This document shows, in pieces, positions 53,185 through 62,201 of a DNA stretch of 64,000 bases (within the stretch, counting starts at the first letter, position 1; each line of letters opens with the position of its first letter). This DNA is from Azospirillum endophyticum (GTDB lineage: Bacteria; Pseudomonadota; Alphaproteobacteria; Azospirillales; Azospirillaceae). The translations under genes and the position numbers were made by a program. Under the pieces are notes generated by a model. It had not been told where the DNA came from, ran no database searches, and saw only the letters and a program-made list of their open reading frames with translations. The stretch covers positions 504,365-568,364 of the forward strand of contig NZ_JAENHM010000073.1 of NCBI RefSeq assembly GCF_016595245.1. Reading direction: 5' to 3'.

Positions 53185-54060
53185 ATGGCCGACATCACCC
53201 ACGGGCAAATGCCGCACGCCGAACCATCAGCCCATCAACCGGGCGCCGGCATCCCGCATCCGTATCATCTACTGAAGCCCAGCCCTTGGCCGCTGATCGG
53301 CGCCTTTTCCGGCGGGCTTCTGGCGACCGGGCTGGTCGTCTACATGCATGGTGGCGGAAAATTCCTGATGGTCCTGGGCGTGCTGGCCATCCTGGTCACC
53401 ATGTTCGGCTGGTGGCGGTCCGTCATCCGGGAATCGGTGGTCGAGCGCGCCCACACCCCGGTGGTGAAGATCGGCCTGCGCTATGGCATGGCGCTGTTCA
53501 TCGCATCGGAAGTGATGTTCTTCGCCGCCTTCTTCTGGGCCTTCTTCCACGCGGCGCTCGAGCCGAGGGTGTCGCCGCTCAATCCCGATGCCATCTGGCC
53601 GCCGCCGAACGTGCATGTGATCGACGCCTTCGACATGCCGCTGATGATGACGCTGACCCTGCTGCTGTCGGGCGTGACCGTGACCTGGGCGCATCATGCC
53701 ATCCTCGAAGGCAAGAACCGCGTTGCGGCCAAGGCGTTGGGCCTGACCGTGCTGCTGGGCGTTCTGTTCAGCTTCTTCCAGGTTTACGAATACGTCCACG
53801 CCTCCTTCAAGTTCACCGACGGCATCTTCCCCTCGACCTTCTACATGGCGACCGGCTTCCACGGCTTCCATGTGCTGGTCGGCACCATCTTCCTGGCGGT
53901 TTGCTGGGGGCGCACGGTGAAGGGGCATTTCACTCCCGAGAGCCATTTCGGTTTCGAGGCGGCTGCCTGGTACTGGCATTTCGTCGACGTCGTCTGGCTG
54001 TTCCTGTTCGTATCGGTCTACTGGTGGGGCGGCCATGGCGGCGTGATCGCCAGCCACTGA
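53185..54060 (+). CDS. ctaE: Cytochrome c oxidase subunit III
   Basis: 291 residues, seven transmembrane helices. HPYHLLKPSPWPLIGAFSGG, MALFIASEVMFFAAFFWAFF, YMATGFHGFHVLVGTIFL and WHFVDVVWLFLFVSVYWWGG are typical. It stabilises the subunit I proton uptake path. A gap of 71 nt precedes the DUF983 gene. Confidence 0.97.
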   Translation: MADITHGQMPHAEPSAHQPGAGIPHPYHLLKPSPWPLIGAFSGGLLATGLVVYMHGGGKFLMVLGVLAILVTMFGWWRSVIRESVVERAHTPVVKIGLRYGMALFIASEVMFFAAFFWAFFHAALEPRVSPLNPDAIWPPPNVHVIDAFDMPLMMTLTLLLSGVTVTWAHHAILEGKNRVAAKALGLTVLLGVLFSFFQVYEYVHASFKFTDGIFPSTFYMATGFHGFHVLVGTIFLAVCWGRTVKGHFTPESHFGFEAAAWYWHFVDVVWLFLFVSVYWWGGHGGVIASH

Positions 54061-54131
54061 CGCCACCGGTTCCGGGCCGTTCCCGCGGCTTTCATGGCTG
54101 CCGGAGCGGCCCGAACGGAAGGTTCAGCCTG

Positions 54132-54503
54132 ATGAGCGCCTACCAACCCACTGTTTCTCCCCTTTCGGCAGGCCTGCGCTGCGTCTGCCCGCGCTGCGGC
54201 AAGGGGCGGCTGTTCGCCGGCTACCTGACCGTGGCGGAGCGCTGCAATGTCTGCGAGCTCGATCTTTCCCAAGTCGACAGCGGCGACGGGCCGGCGGTCT
54301 TCCTGATCTTCATCCTCGGCTTTCTGGTCGTGCCCATCGCGCTGTGGGTGTCGATGACGGTGGAGTGGCCGCTGTGGCTCCATGCCATCGTCTGGAGCAT
54401 CGTCGTGCTGGGCCTGACCCTGGGCATGCTGCGGCCGGCCAAGGCCTATGTCATCGCCTTGCAGTACCGCTACCGCCGCAGCGAGGTGGAGAAGGGATCG
54501 TGA
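54132..54503 (+). CDS. DUF983 family membrane protein
   Basis: 123 residues: zinc-finger-like CVCPRCGKGRLF and CNVCELDLS near the N-terminus, then two transmembrane helices (GPAVFLIFILGFLVVPIALW; IVWSIVVLGLTLGMLRPAKA). Found in alphaproteobacterial oxidase operons between ctaE and surf1; the Cys pairs suggest metal binding or an assembly role. Function unproven. Confidence 0.88.
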   Translation: MSAYQPTVSPLSAGLRCVCPRCGKGRLFAGYLTVAERCNVCELDLSQVDSGDGPAVFLIFILGFLVVPIALWVSMTVEWPLWLHAIVWSIVVLGLTLGMLRPAKAYVIALQYRYRRSEVEKGS

Positions 54504-55297
54504 GTTCCGCCGCCGAAGCGGGGGAGCGGCGCCGCTTCCGGCCGTCGCTCGGGGCAACGCTGGTCACGATCGCCGGATTGGCGGTGACCGTCGGGCTCGG
54601 CACCTGGCAGCTGGAACGGCTGCAGTGGAAACAGGAGCTGGTCGCCCGCATCGACCGGCAGATGGCCGAACCCCCGGCGCCGCTGCCTGCCCGTATCGGC
54701 GATCCGGCGGCATGGGAATTCCGTCCGGTGACGCTCGCCGGCCGGTTCCTGAACGACAAGGACATGCTGCTGATCGCCCGCCCGCACCAGGGGCAGGTCG
54801 GCTATGAGGTGCTGACGCCGTTCTCCCGCGCCGACGGATCCGGGATCGTCCTGGTCAACCGGGGCTTCGTCCCGATGGACCGCCGTGATCCGGCGTCCCG
54901 TTCCGCGGCACGGGTGGACGGGGAGACCAGCGTCACCGGCATCGTCCGCGTGCCGCAGCCGCCCGGCTTCTTCCAGCCCGGGAACGGCACGCCGGCACCC
55001 GGTTCGGCCTGGATGCGCGCCGATCCGCCGGCAATGGCGGCAGCGCTGTCGCTGGAAGGGGTTGCGCCGGTGGTTGTGGAGATGCTGCCGGGGCAGGGGG
55101 CCGGCTTGCCAGGAGCGCCCCGTGGTTCCCTGTCCGGAATCGAGCCGCGGGTGGAGCTGCCGAACAACCACCTGCAGTATGCCTTGACCTGGTACGGGCT
55201 TGCGGCGACGCTCGCCGGGATCTACGTGCTGTCGCAGCGCAGGCGCGCCGACACCGGAACCGACGGACGACCCGATGACCGCATATCAGGAGCTTGA
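54500..55297 (+). CDS. SURF1 family oxidase assembly protein
   Basis: 265 residues; SURF1 (Shy1) takes part in heme A insertion into subunit I. One transmembrane helix near the N-terminus (TLVTIAGLAVTVGLGTWQLE) and one near the C-terminus (HLQYALTWYGLAATLAGIYV), with the conserved GTWQLERLQWK and VLVNRGFVP. GTG start at 54500 overlaps the DUF983 stop by 4 nt. Confidence 0.95.
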   Translation: MSSAAEAGERRRFRPSLGATLVTIAGLAVTVGLGTWQLERLQWKQELVARIDRQMAEPPAPLPARIGDPAAWEFRPVTLAGRFLNDKDMLLIARPHQGQVGYEVLTPFSRADGSGIVLVNRGFVPMDRRDPASRSAARVDGETSVTGIVRVPQPPGFFQPGNGTPAPGSAWMRADPPAMAAALSLEGVAPVVVEMLPGQGAGLPGAPRGSLSGIEPRVELPNNHLQYALTWYGLAATLAGIYVLSQRRRADTGTDGRPDDRISGA

Positions 55298-56762
55298 ACG
55301 CCGCCACGCCCGCATCGCCGCCATCGGCGACGCGCTGGGCATTCTCGGCTGGGACACCCAGACGATCATGCCGGAGGGGGCCAACGACGCCCGGGCGGAG
55401 CAGACCGCGACCCTGTCGGTGATCGCCCACGAACTGGCGACCGATCCGCGCATGGCCGATCTTTTGGCGGAGGCGGAGGGCGACGACAGGCTCGATGCCT
55501 GGCAGCGGGCCAACCTGCGCGAGATGCGCCGTCACCACGTCCAGGCCACTGCCGTCCCGGCCGATCTTGTCGAGGCGACCAGCAAGGCGGTGTCGGTCTG
55601 CGAGATGACCTGGCGTGCGGCGCGGGCGGAAAGCGATTTCGCCAAGCTGCTGCCGTCCCTGACCGAGGTTCTGGCCCGCGTCCGCGAAGGGGCGGAAGCG
55701 CTCGGCTCCGTGATGGGGATCAGCGCCTATGATGCGCTGCTCGACAGCCACGATCCCGGCGCGCGGGCGGAGCGCATTGACCTGCTGTTCGCCGACCTCT
55801 CCGGCTTCCTGCCGGACCTGATCGGACGGGTGCTCGATAAGCAGGCGGCGGCGCCGACGGTGACCGAGCCGCAGGGCCCGTTCGCGGTCGAGACGCAGCG
55901 CGAGCTCGGCGTCCGCATGATGGAGCGGCTGGGTTTCGACTTCCGTCGCGGTCGGCTCGACGTGTCACTGCATCCCTTCTGCGGTGGGGCGACCGGCGAT
56001 GTGCGCATCACCACCCGTTATGACGAGGGGAACTTCACCGACGCGCTGATGGGCATCCTGCACGAGACCGGCCATGCGCTGTATGAGCAGAATCGCCCGC
56101 GCCCATGGCTGAGCCAGCCGGTCGGCCAGTCGCGCGGCATGGCGGTGCATGAGAGCCAGTCGCTGCTGATGGAGATGCAGGCCTGCCGCTCGCCCGAGTT
56201 CATCACCTGGCTGGCGCCGGTGGTGCGCGAGGCCTTCGGCGGCGAGGGTGCGGCCTGGGAGGCCGACAATCTGCGCCGCCTCTACAGCCGGGTGGAGCGC
56301 GGCTTCATCCGCGTCAACGCCGACGAAGTCACCTATCCCGCCCACATCATCCTGCGCTACCGCCTGGAAAAGGCGCTGATCGCCGGCGACCTGACCTTGC
56401 CGGACCTGCCGGGCGCCTGGAACGACGGCATGGCGGAACTGGTCGGCGTCGTGCCGCCGGACGACCGGCTGGGCTGTTTGCAGGACATCCACTGGCCCGG
56501 CGGCGGCTGGGGCTATTTCCCCAGCTACACGCTGGGCGCGATGACTGCGGCCCAGCTGTTCGACGCCGCCCGCACCGCCGATCCGGAGATCGTCCCGGCG
56601 CTGTCGCGCGGCGAGTTCGCGCCACTGGTCAACTGGCTGCGGGTGAATGTGCATCAGACCGGCTGCTTCCACGCGTCCGGCGACGAACTGCTGACCGCGG
56701 CGACCGGCCGGCCGCTCGACGCGTCGGTGTTCAAGCGGCATCTGGAGCGGCGGTATCTCTGA
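55275..56762 (+). CDS. Metallocarboxypeptidase, M32 (Taq) family
   Basis: 495 residues, zinc-dependent carboxypeptidase with broad specificity, cytoplasmic. Active-site motif HETGH near residue 262 (MGILHETGHALYEQNRP), the preceding VSLHPFCGGATGDVRITTRY, and HESQSLLMEMQ. I start at 55275 (MTAYQELERRHARIA); it overlaps the SURF1 gene by 23 nt, so it is read as the last gene of the oxidase operon, though it has no known link to the oxidase. Confidence 0.95.
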   Translation: MTAYQELERRHARIAAIGDALGILGWDTQTIMPEGANDARAEQTATLSVIAHELATDPRMADLLAEAEGDDRLDAWQRANLREMRRHHVQATAVPADLVEATSKAVSVCEMTWRAARAESDFAKLLPSLTEVLARVREGAEALGSVMGISAYDALLDSHDPGARAERIDLLFADLSGFLPDLIGRVLDKQAAAPTVTEPQGPFAVETQRELGVRMMERLGFDFRRGRLDVSLHPFCGGATGDVRITTRYDEGNFTDALMGILHETGHALYEQNRPRPWLSQPVGQSRGMAVHESQSLLMEMQACRSPEFITWLAPVVREAFGGEGAAWEADNLRRLYSRVERGFIRVNADEVTYPAHIILRYRLEKALIAGDLTLPDLPGAWNDGMAELVGVVPPDDRLGCLQDIHWPGGGWGYFPSYTLGAMTAAQLFDAARTADPEIVPALSRGEFAPLVNWLRVNVHQTGCFHASGDELLTAATGRPLDASVFKRHLERRYL

Positions 56763-56831
56763 TCGCCAACTCGCGGAAGGCGTGCGGAAGCCTCTTGGCA
56801 AGCGCGGGAAATGGCTTATCTTTAGGGACAG

Positions 56832-56862
56832 GTGCGCCGGGGTGTGATCGACCCCGACGCAC
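56832..56862. other. Strong GC-rich hairpin
   Basis: GTGCGCCGGGGT / ACCCCGACGCAC pair at 11 of 12 positions with a 7-nt loop; no T-run on either strand. It lies just behind the tiny minus-strand ORF. Confidence 0.6.
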
Positions 56863-56870
56863 CCATCCGA

Positions 56871-56945
56871 TCAGCGGTTCAGAAGATCAAGGCATGCCTT
56901 GACGATCTGCAACAGCAGGATCAGGAGTGTGAGGATTTTCTCCAT
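56871..56945 (-). CDS. Tiny hydrophobic peptide (24 residues)
   Basis: MEKILTLLILLLQIVKACLD continues for four more residues. AGAGAAG lies just before the ATG, giving a good RBS. The sequence is one membrane-spanning helix with charged ends, the size and look of type I toxin peptides or small membrane regulators. A structured leader (hairpin at 56974-56994, further inverted repeats at the flanks) precedes it, and another hairpin follows. A -10-like TATAGT sits at 57011-57016 on the minus strand, without a clear -35. No family recognised. Confidence 0.45.
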   Translation of the reverse strand: MEKILTLLILLLQIVKACLDLLNR

Positions 56946-57125
56946 CCTCTTCTCTCCCTTGTTCGTGTGCGGCGGTGGCGGCCTATCCGCCACCCCGTTC
57001 ACACACTCCCACTATAGATGTCTGGTTGCAGATGTGTGTGTCGCCACCATCCGGCGGCGTGCATTTTCCTGTGGATAATCCGGATTGGCGGAGGTGCCCC
57101 GATGGTTTGCAACCGCTTCCGCATG

Positions 57126-57154
57126 AAAAAGGCCGCCCATGAGGCAGCCTTTTC
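57126..57154 (-). terminator. Intrinsic terminator of trpE
   Basis: 11-bp stem (AAAAGGCTGCC / GGCGGCCTTTT, one G-T pair), loop TCATG, then five T on the minus strand; 19 nt beyond the trpE stop. Confidence 0.85.
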
Positions 57155-57173
57155 GTAGACCTGGCGGTGACGA

Positions 57174-58685
57174 TCACCCGCGCGCGGTGCTGCGCAGGGT
57201 CTCCTCGGCGGCGCGGATCAGGGCCATCGACTTGTTGACGGTCTCCTGATATTCGGCTTCCGGGTCGCTGTCGGCGACGACGCCGCCACCAGCCTGGACA
57301 TACATCATGCCGTCCTTCAGCACGGCGGTGCGCAAGGCGATGCAGGTGTCCATGGCGCCCGACGCGCCGAAATAGCCGACGCAGCCGGCATAGACGCCGC
57401 GGCGGGCCTTCTCCAACTCGTCGATGATCTCCATGGCGCGGACCTTCGGTGCGCCGGACACCGTGCCGGCGGGGAAGCCGGCGACTAGGGCGTCAAGCGC
57501 GTCGAACTTCGGATCGAGGTCGCCCTCGACGTTGGAGACGATGTGCATGACGTGGCTGTAGAGTTCCACGATCATCTTGGACGTCACCTTGACCGTGCCG
57601 ACCTTCGCCACCCGCCCGACGTCGTTGCGGCCGAGGTCGAGCAGCATCAGATGCTCGGCCAATTCCTTCGGATCGCTCAGCAGGTCGTCGGCCAGCGCTT
57701 CGTCCTCCGCCGTGGTGGCGCCGCGCTTGCGGGTACCGGCGATCGGGCGGACGGTCACCTTGCCGTCGCGCACCCGCACCAGGATCTCCGGGCTGGAGCC
57801 GACGACGGTCAAGTCGCCGAAGTCGCAGTGGAACAGGAAAGGCGACGGGTTCAGGCGACGCAGCGTGCGATAGAGTGCCAGCGGCGACGGCTTGAAGGGG
57901 AAGCGGATGCGCTGGGACGGCACGACCTGGAAGATGTCGCCAGCGCGGATGTACTCCTTCGCCTTCTCCACGATCGCGTGATATTCCTCGCGCGTCGTGT
58001 TGGAGGTCCAGGCCAGCGGCAGGCCGTTCTCCGCCCGCGGCTCCCGCCGGTAGGGCAGTGGGCGTTCCAGGTCGGCGAGCGCGTCGGTGAGCCGTTCCCG
58101 CGCGTCGGCATAGGCGGTGGCGGCATCCTTGCCGGCCTTCGGCCAGACCGGGGTCACCAATGTGATCGAATCGGTGTGGCTGTCGAAGATGGCGACGATG
58201 CTGGGCCGGGTCAGGATGGCGTCCGGGATGTTCAGCTCGTCCGGATTGCCGTCCGGCAGCCGCTCCATCAGGCGGACCATGTCGTAGGTCATGTAGCCGA
58301 ACAGGCCGGCAGCCATCGGCGGCAGCGCTTCCGGCAGATCGATCCGGCTCTCGTTGATCAGCGCGCGCAGCTCGTCCAGCGGTGCGTTGTCGAGCGGCTT
58401 GAAGGCGTCGCGGTCGTGCAGCGCGTCGCGGTTGATCTCCGCCCCGTTGCCGCGCGACCGCCAGACCACGTCGGGCTTGAAGCCGATCACCGAATAACGG
58501 TCGCGCCGCGACCCGGCACCGCGTTCCGCCGACTCCAGCAGGAAGCCGAAGGGCCGGCCGTCCGCCAGCTTCATGTAGGCGGAGACCGGCGTCTCCAGGT
58601 CGCTGACCAGCGTGGTCCACACCACCTGCGGCCGGCCGGCGGCGTAAGCGGCATCGAAGCTGGCGTTGTCGGGCTGGACCTTCAC
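57174..58685 (-). CDS. trpE: Anthranilate synthase component I
   Basis: Makes anthranilate from chorismate, first step of tryptophan synthesis. 503 residues. FGFLLESAERG, then the chorismate-binding half: IRAGDIFQVVPSQRIRFPFK, NPSPFLFHCDFGDLTVVGSS, RPIAGTRKRGATTAEDEALA, DLGRNDVGRVAKVGTV and FPAGTVSGAPKVRAMEIIDE. Not fused to TrpG. It follows ppiD with a 41-nt gap, too short for a trp leader peptide. Unusually, a terminator comes right after it, so trpG is not downstream here. Confidence 0.97.
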   Translation of the reverse strand: MKVQPDNASFDAAYAAGRPQVVWTTLVSDLETPVSAYMKLADGRPFGFLLESAERGAGSRRDRYSVIGFKPDVVWRSRGNGAEINRDALHDRDAFKPLDNAPLDELRALINESRIDLPEALPPMAAGLFGYMTYDMVRLMERLPDGNPDELNIPDAILTRPSIVAIFDSHTDSITLVTPVWPKAGKDAATAYADARERLTDALADLERPLPYRREPRAENGLPLAWTSNTTREEYHAIVEKAKEYIRAGDIFQVVPSQRIRFPFKPSPLALYRTLRRLNPSPFLFHCDFGDLTVVGSSPEILVRVRDGKVTVRPIAGTRKRGATTAEDEALADDLLSDPKELAEHLMLLDLGRNDVGRVAKVGTVKVTSKMIVELYSHVMHIVSNVEGDLDPKFDALDALVAGFPAGTVSGAPKVRAMEIIDELEKARRGVYAGCVGYFGASGAMDTCIALRTAVLKDGMMYVQAGGGVVADSDPEAEYQETVNKSMALIRAAEETLRSTARG

Positions 58686-58726
58686 GGCACGAGACCTCTC
58701 GAATTGCTCACGGCTGAGCCGGAGCC

Positions 58727-60607
58727 TCAGTTGCTGGCGAAGAACTGGTCGATGCGCTGGCGATGGATGACGACCGGGTATTTGTCGCGCAGGGCGCTGG
58801 TGAATTCGGCCACCAGATCATTCTCCATTCCCTGCTCCACCGAGGCGCGGACCGGTGCCAGATCGGCATCGGCAGCCTTCGGATCGGCCGGGATCACCTC
58901 CTTCAGCCGGGCGACCACCTGGGCGTCGGCGGTGTTGCCGGTGACGACCTCGTTGGGCTTGGCGGCGAACAGCTTGGCGACCATGTCGGCCGGCAGGCCC
59001 TGGACCGACTGGGCGTCGCGGGTGAAGGGGCTGGTCATGGCGAAGGTGGCGCCGGCCTGGGTGGCGACGTCCTGGGCGGCGGCCTCCGCGCCCTGCTTCA
59101 GGCGGGTGGCGATCTCCTCCGCCTTCTTGGCGGCGCGTTCGGCGCGTTGCTCCTGTTGCCAGTCGGCGATGACCTGATCGCGCACGTCGGCCAGCGGACG
59201 GACGGCGGCGGGGATCACGCTGTCGACGCGGATGGCGATGAAATTGCTGCCCTCGCCTTCGGTCAGGTTGGAGGTGGCGCCGGTCTTCAACTGGAAGGCG
59301 TTGGACAACTGCGCCTTCAGGCCGGGCAGGTCGGGAGCGGCATCCTTGCCGTCCGGCGCCTTGCCCGTGCTGTCGATGGCGGCGACTTTGGTCAGGCTCA
59401 GCCCCTGGGCCTGCGCGACCTCGTCCAGCGACGCGCCGCTGGCGAGCTGGTCTTCGACCCGGTTGGCGATGGAGAAGACGGAGTCGAGCGCCTGTTCCTT
59501 CTTCATCTCGGTCGCCAGCTGGTCCCGCACATCCTCGAAGCTCTTGGTCGAGGACGGGGTGATGCCGGTGACGGCCATGACGTGCCAGCCGAGGGCGCTC
59601 CTGATCGGATCGGACGGCTTGCCCGGCTCCAGCGCGAAGGCGGCGTCGCCGATCTCCGGCAGGTCGGTCTTGGCGATGTTGTCCAGGGTCACCGGTTCCA
59701 CACCGGCATCCTTGGCGGCTTCGGCCAGGCCCTTGGCCTTCGCGGCCTCGGCGATCTGCTTGGCCTTCGCCTCGTCGTCGATCACCACCATCTGGACGGT
59801 GCGCTTTTCCGGAGCGCCGAACTCGTTCGCACGCTCGTCATACGCCTTGCGCAGCTGGGCGTCGTCGATCTTGATGTCCTTGGCCAGCGCGTCGGGCGAC
59901 AGGCGGGCCACGGTCAGGGCGCGGTATTCCGGCGCGGTGAAGCGGACCTGATGGTCGTCGTAGGACTGCTTGATCGTCGCGTCGTCGGGCACACCGACAT
60001 CGCCGATGGCGGCGTTGGGCAGGGTCACCACCTCCGCCACGCGCTTTTCGCCGCGATAGCGGTAGAGATCCTGCACCAGCGGCTGCGGCGGGGCCAGGCC
60101 GGCCGACACCGCGCCGGCGACGAGCTGGCGCGCCGTCTCGCGCTGGACCATCGCGACATAGGCGTCTTCGGTCAGCTGGTTGTTGCGCAGCACCGACCGG
60201 AAGATGTTGGGATCGAACTGGCCCTGCTGGTTGCGGAAGGCCGGTTCTTCGGCGATGCGCATGCGAACCACCTCCGGGCCGACGGCGATGCCCATGTCGG
60301 AAGCCGCGAGGTCGAAGAGCGTGCGCTGGATCAGCGATTGCAGCGACTGCTCCAGAAGGCCGAAGCGCTTGGCCTGCTCGGCGGTCAGGTTGCCGCCCAG
60401 CATCGGGCGCAGCCGTTCCATCTGCCGGCGGAACTCCTGGTCCAGCGCCTGCTGCCCGATCTCCACCTTGCCGACTTCGGCGACGGTGGTGGGCGTGGTC
60501 GAGCGGAACACGTCGCCGATGCCCCAGATGCCGAAGCTGAGGATCAACAGCACGAACAGGATCTTGACGACCCAGGAGCCGGCGAAATTGCGGATGAACT
60601 GGAGCAT
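58727..60607 (-). CDS. ppiD: PpiD-type membrane-anchored peptidyl-prolyl isomerase
   Basis: 626 residues. Starts MLQFIRNFAGSWVVKILFVL with a single transmembrane helix (KILFVLLILSFGIWGIGDVF), then SurA_N-like and a parvulin domain (ADFALEPGKPSDPIRSALGW-type motif, here AAFALEPGKPSDPIRSALGW). PpiD helps fold proteins leaving the Sec translocon. The chaperone core looks complete; PPIase activity is often lost in this family. Upstream of trpE on the same strand, an order common in alphaproteobacteria. Confidence 0.94.
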   Translation of the reverse strand: MLQFIRNFAGSWVVKILFVLLILSFGIWGIGDVFRSTTPTTVAEVGKVEIGQQALDQEFRRQMERLRPMLGGNLTAEQAKRFGLLEQSLQSLIQRTLFDLAASDMGIAVGPEVVRMRIAEEPAFRNQQGQFDPNIFRSVLRNNQLTEDAYVAMVQRETARQLVAGAVSAGLAPPQPLVQDLYRYRGEKRVAEVVTLPNAAIGDVGVPDDATIKQSYDDHQVRFTAPEYRALTVARLSPDALAKDIKIDDAQLRKAYDERANEFGAPEKRTVQMVVIDDEAKAKQIAEAAKAKGLAEAAKDAGVEPVTLDNIAKTDLPEIGDAAFALEPGKPSDPIRSALGWHVMAVTGITPSSTKSFEDVRDQLATEMKKEQALDSVFSIANRVEDQLASGASLDEVAQAQGLSLTKVAAIDSTGKAPDGKDAAPDLPGLKAQLSNAFQLKTGATSNLTEGEGSNFIAIRVDSVIPAAVRPLADVRDQVIADWQQEQRAERAAKKAEEIATRLKQGAEAAAQDVATQAGATFAMTSPFTRDAQSVQGLPADMVAKLFAAKPNEVVTGNTADAQVVARLKEVIPADPKAADADLAPVRASVEQGMENDLVAEFTSALRDKYPVVIHRQRIDQFFASN

Positions 60608-60770
60608 GGGACCCGAATCTAAGCGCGTCGTTCGGCCATCCGGCCGGGGCGGCGCATCATAGATAGGGGAGGGTGGGGCGGCAACAGCCCATTTCCACGC
60701 CGGCATCCCCTCCGTGGCGTTCCGGGGCGGGCGATCCGCCCGGAATCCGCCCGGGCAAGCCAATTTCAAA

Positions 60771-60812
60771 ACGAACGCCCCGGCCCTGCAGCGATGCGGG
60801 GCCGGGGCGTCC
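60771..60812 (-). terminator. Intrinsic terminator of csbD
   Basis: 12-bp stem ACGCCCCGGCCC / GGGCCGGGGCGT (60775-60786 with 60799-60810), then TCGTTTT on the minus strand. Confidence 0.8.
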
Positions 60813-60865
60813 GGCGGTCATGCCATTCCAGGGACCCTCACGGGCACCCGGATCATTTCAAAGCG

Positions 60866-61045
60866 TCACTTCAGGGCATCGCGCACGGCATCCTTGGCGC
60901 CGCCGACGGTGTTCTGCACCTTGCCGGCGGCCTTTTCGCCGCGGCCTTCGGCTTCGGTCTTGGTGTCGCCGGTCAGCTTGCCGGCAACTTCCTTGATGGC
61001 GCCCTTGATGGAGCGGGCAGCGCCCTCGATGCGATCCTTGTCCAT
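60866..61045 (-). CDS. CsbD/YjbJ family stress protein
   Basis: 59 residues: MDKDRIEGAARSIKGAIKEV, then AGKLTGDTKTEAEGRGEKAAG and VQNTVGGAKDAVRDALK, the standard CsbD repeat helix. Small soluble proteins of general stress regulons, function unknown. CAGGAGG sits 8 nt before the ATG. Monocistronic, with its own terminator. Confidence 0.95.
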   Translation of the reverse strand: MDKDRIEGAARSIKGAIKEVAGKLTGDTKTEAEGRGEKAAGKVQNTVGGAKDAVRDALK

Positions 61046-61237
61046 GGTGGCAACCTCCTGTGTGTTGGTTATGCCTCGACAACACGTCGGAAGAGGAAAG
61101 GGTCCATTAAAAATATTACACGAAAGACATGCTGTGCCGTCCGGTTCCCGTACCCTGCATGGAAGCATCGTGTTCGGACGGAACTGGACTCCTGAAGGCG
61201 CGCGCAGGATTTGGCCGGCATCCGCCGTGCCGATGAT

Positions 61238-61453
61238 TCAGGAACCGAGCAGATCGACGACCGCCGTCAGGCAGCGGCGATGGGACAGGCAATCCTCGCA
61301 GGTGTCGGTCGGCCGCTGCGTTTCCGGGCAGTGCTGGCGGCGCAACATTTCCAAACCCCGGTACAGGACATGCTTTTTGGCGTCCGAAATCACATCGGTC
61401 GCCCGGATCGTTTCGAACGCGTCTCGTATGGGGTCGGTCGTGTCTATGAGCAT
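61238..61453 (-). CDS. Small Cys-rich protein of unknown function
   Basis: 71 residues starting MLIDTTDPIRDAFETIRATD. Cys at CPETQRPTDTCEDCLSHRRC: four Cys and one His close together, which could bind a metal or form disulfides. GGGAG lies 10 nt upstream. No family recognised. Confidence 0.55.
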   Translation of the reverse strand: MLIDTTDPIRDAFETIRATDVISDAKKHVLYRGLEMLRRQHCPETQRPTDTCEDCLSHRRCLTAVVDLLGS

Positions 61454-61639
61454 CGCTGCATATCTCCCGTCCTCTGCGAATCTATGCCGCAGCGATGATC
61501 AAGTCCATGAACGTACTGAAATATCGGCGCAGCAAATTGAAACGACCTGTGCCGCTTTCCATCGGCGCCCTGCATTGACGCGGGGATGCATGATCGTCAG
61601 CATCCGCAGCGTCGATGACGGATTGGCAACGGAGACTGC

Positions 61640-61981
61640 ATGGACCGGACGCTGGGCTTGACGCTCGCGGTGTACGTGGCTGCGGCACTGGCGGAGATCG
61701 CCGGCTGTTTCGCCTTCTGGGCTTGGATAAGGCTGGACCGGACCGCATGGTGGACGCTTCCGGGAGTGGCGAGCCTGTGTCTGTTCGCCTGGCTGCTGAC
61801 TCGGGCCGACGCCGATCTCGCCGGACGGGCTTACGCGGCCTATGGCGGCGTCTATATCGCGGCATCTCTGTTGTGGCTGTGGCTGGTCGAGGGCGCGCGG
61901 CCTGACCGCTGGGACATGGCCGGCGCCCTGATCTGTCTGGCTGGGACGGCGCTTATTCTTGCCGGGCCCCGCGGCAGTTGA
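61640..61981 (+). CDS. YnfA/UPF0060 family membrane protein
   Basis: 113 residues, four transmembrane helices, SMR-like fold. TLAVYVAAALAEIAGCFAFW, ASLCLFAWLLTRADADLAGR, AYAAYGGVYIAASLLWLWLV and PDRWDMAGALICLAGTALIL match UPF0060. Some members export drugs or ions; the substrate here is unknown. The 3' end overlaps the convergent unknown gene by 29 nt. Confidence 0.93.
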   Translation: MDRTLGLTLAVYVAAALAEIAGCFAFWAWIRLDRTAWWTLPGVASLCLFAWLLTRADADLAGRAYAAYGGVYIAASLLWLWLVEGARPDRWDMAGALICLAGTALILAGPRGS

Positions 61982-62201
61982 GCGCCGACGAGACCGGCCG
62001 GTTGACCGACCTCCGCAATGCCGGACCGTTCACCAGCACCAGCCGGCCGGTCTCGTCGATCCTCAGATAGGCGCCGACACGCACCGCACGGCGGAGAATA
62101 TCGTCGTTGAGCATGATCTGCGCATCGGCCAGGGACAACGGGATGCCCTGGTAGTACGCACGGCCGTCGGCGTGTCGGATCTGGCTGAATGCGTTGGTCA
62201 T
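61953..62201 (-). CDS. Small protein of unknown function
   Basis: 82 residues from MTNAFSQIRHADGRAYYQG. Ends with an Arg-rich region. GGAGC lies upstream of the ATG. No domain or family seen; convergent with, and overlapping, the ynfA-like gene. Confidence 0.55.
   Translation of the reverse strand: MTNAFSQIRHADGRAYYQGIPLSLADAQIMLNDDILRRAVRVGAYLRIDETGRLVLVNGPALRRSVNRPVSSALNCRGARQE

Larger units (their letters stand above)
56763..57173. other. Intergenic region holding a tiny hydrophobic ORF and hairpins
   Basis: 411 nt between the M32 gene and the convergent trpE. Holds a 24-residue minus-strand ORF (56871-56945), a hairpin on each side of it (56832-56862 and 56974-56994) and the trpE terminator (57126-57154). 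Confidence 0.6.

Noticed and set aside
58686..58726. trp leader peptide and attenuator before trpE
   Set aside because: Only 41 nt separate ppiD and trpE, with no Trp codons in a short frame.
61046..61200. EcfG-type general-stress promoter for csbD
   Set aside because: A GGAAC is present but the spacing to the next CGT-type -10 is too long.
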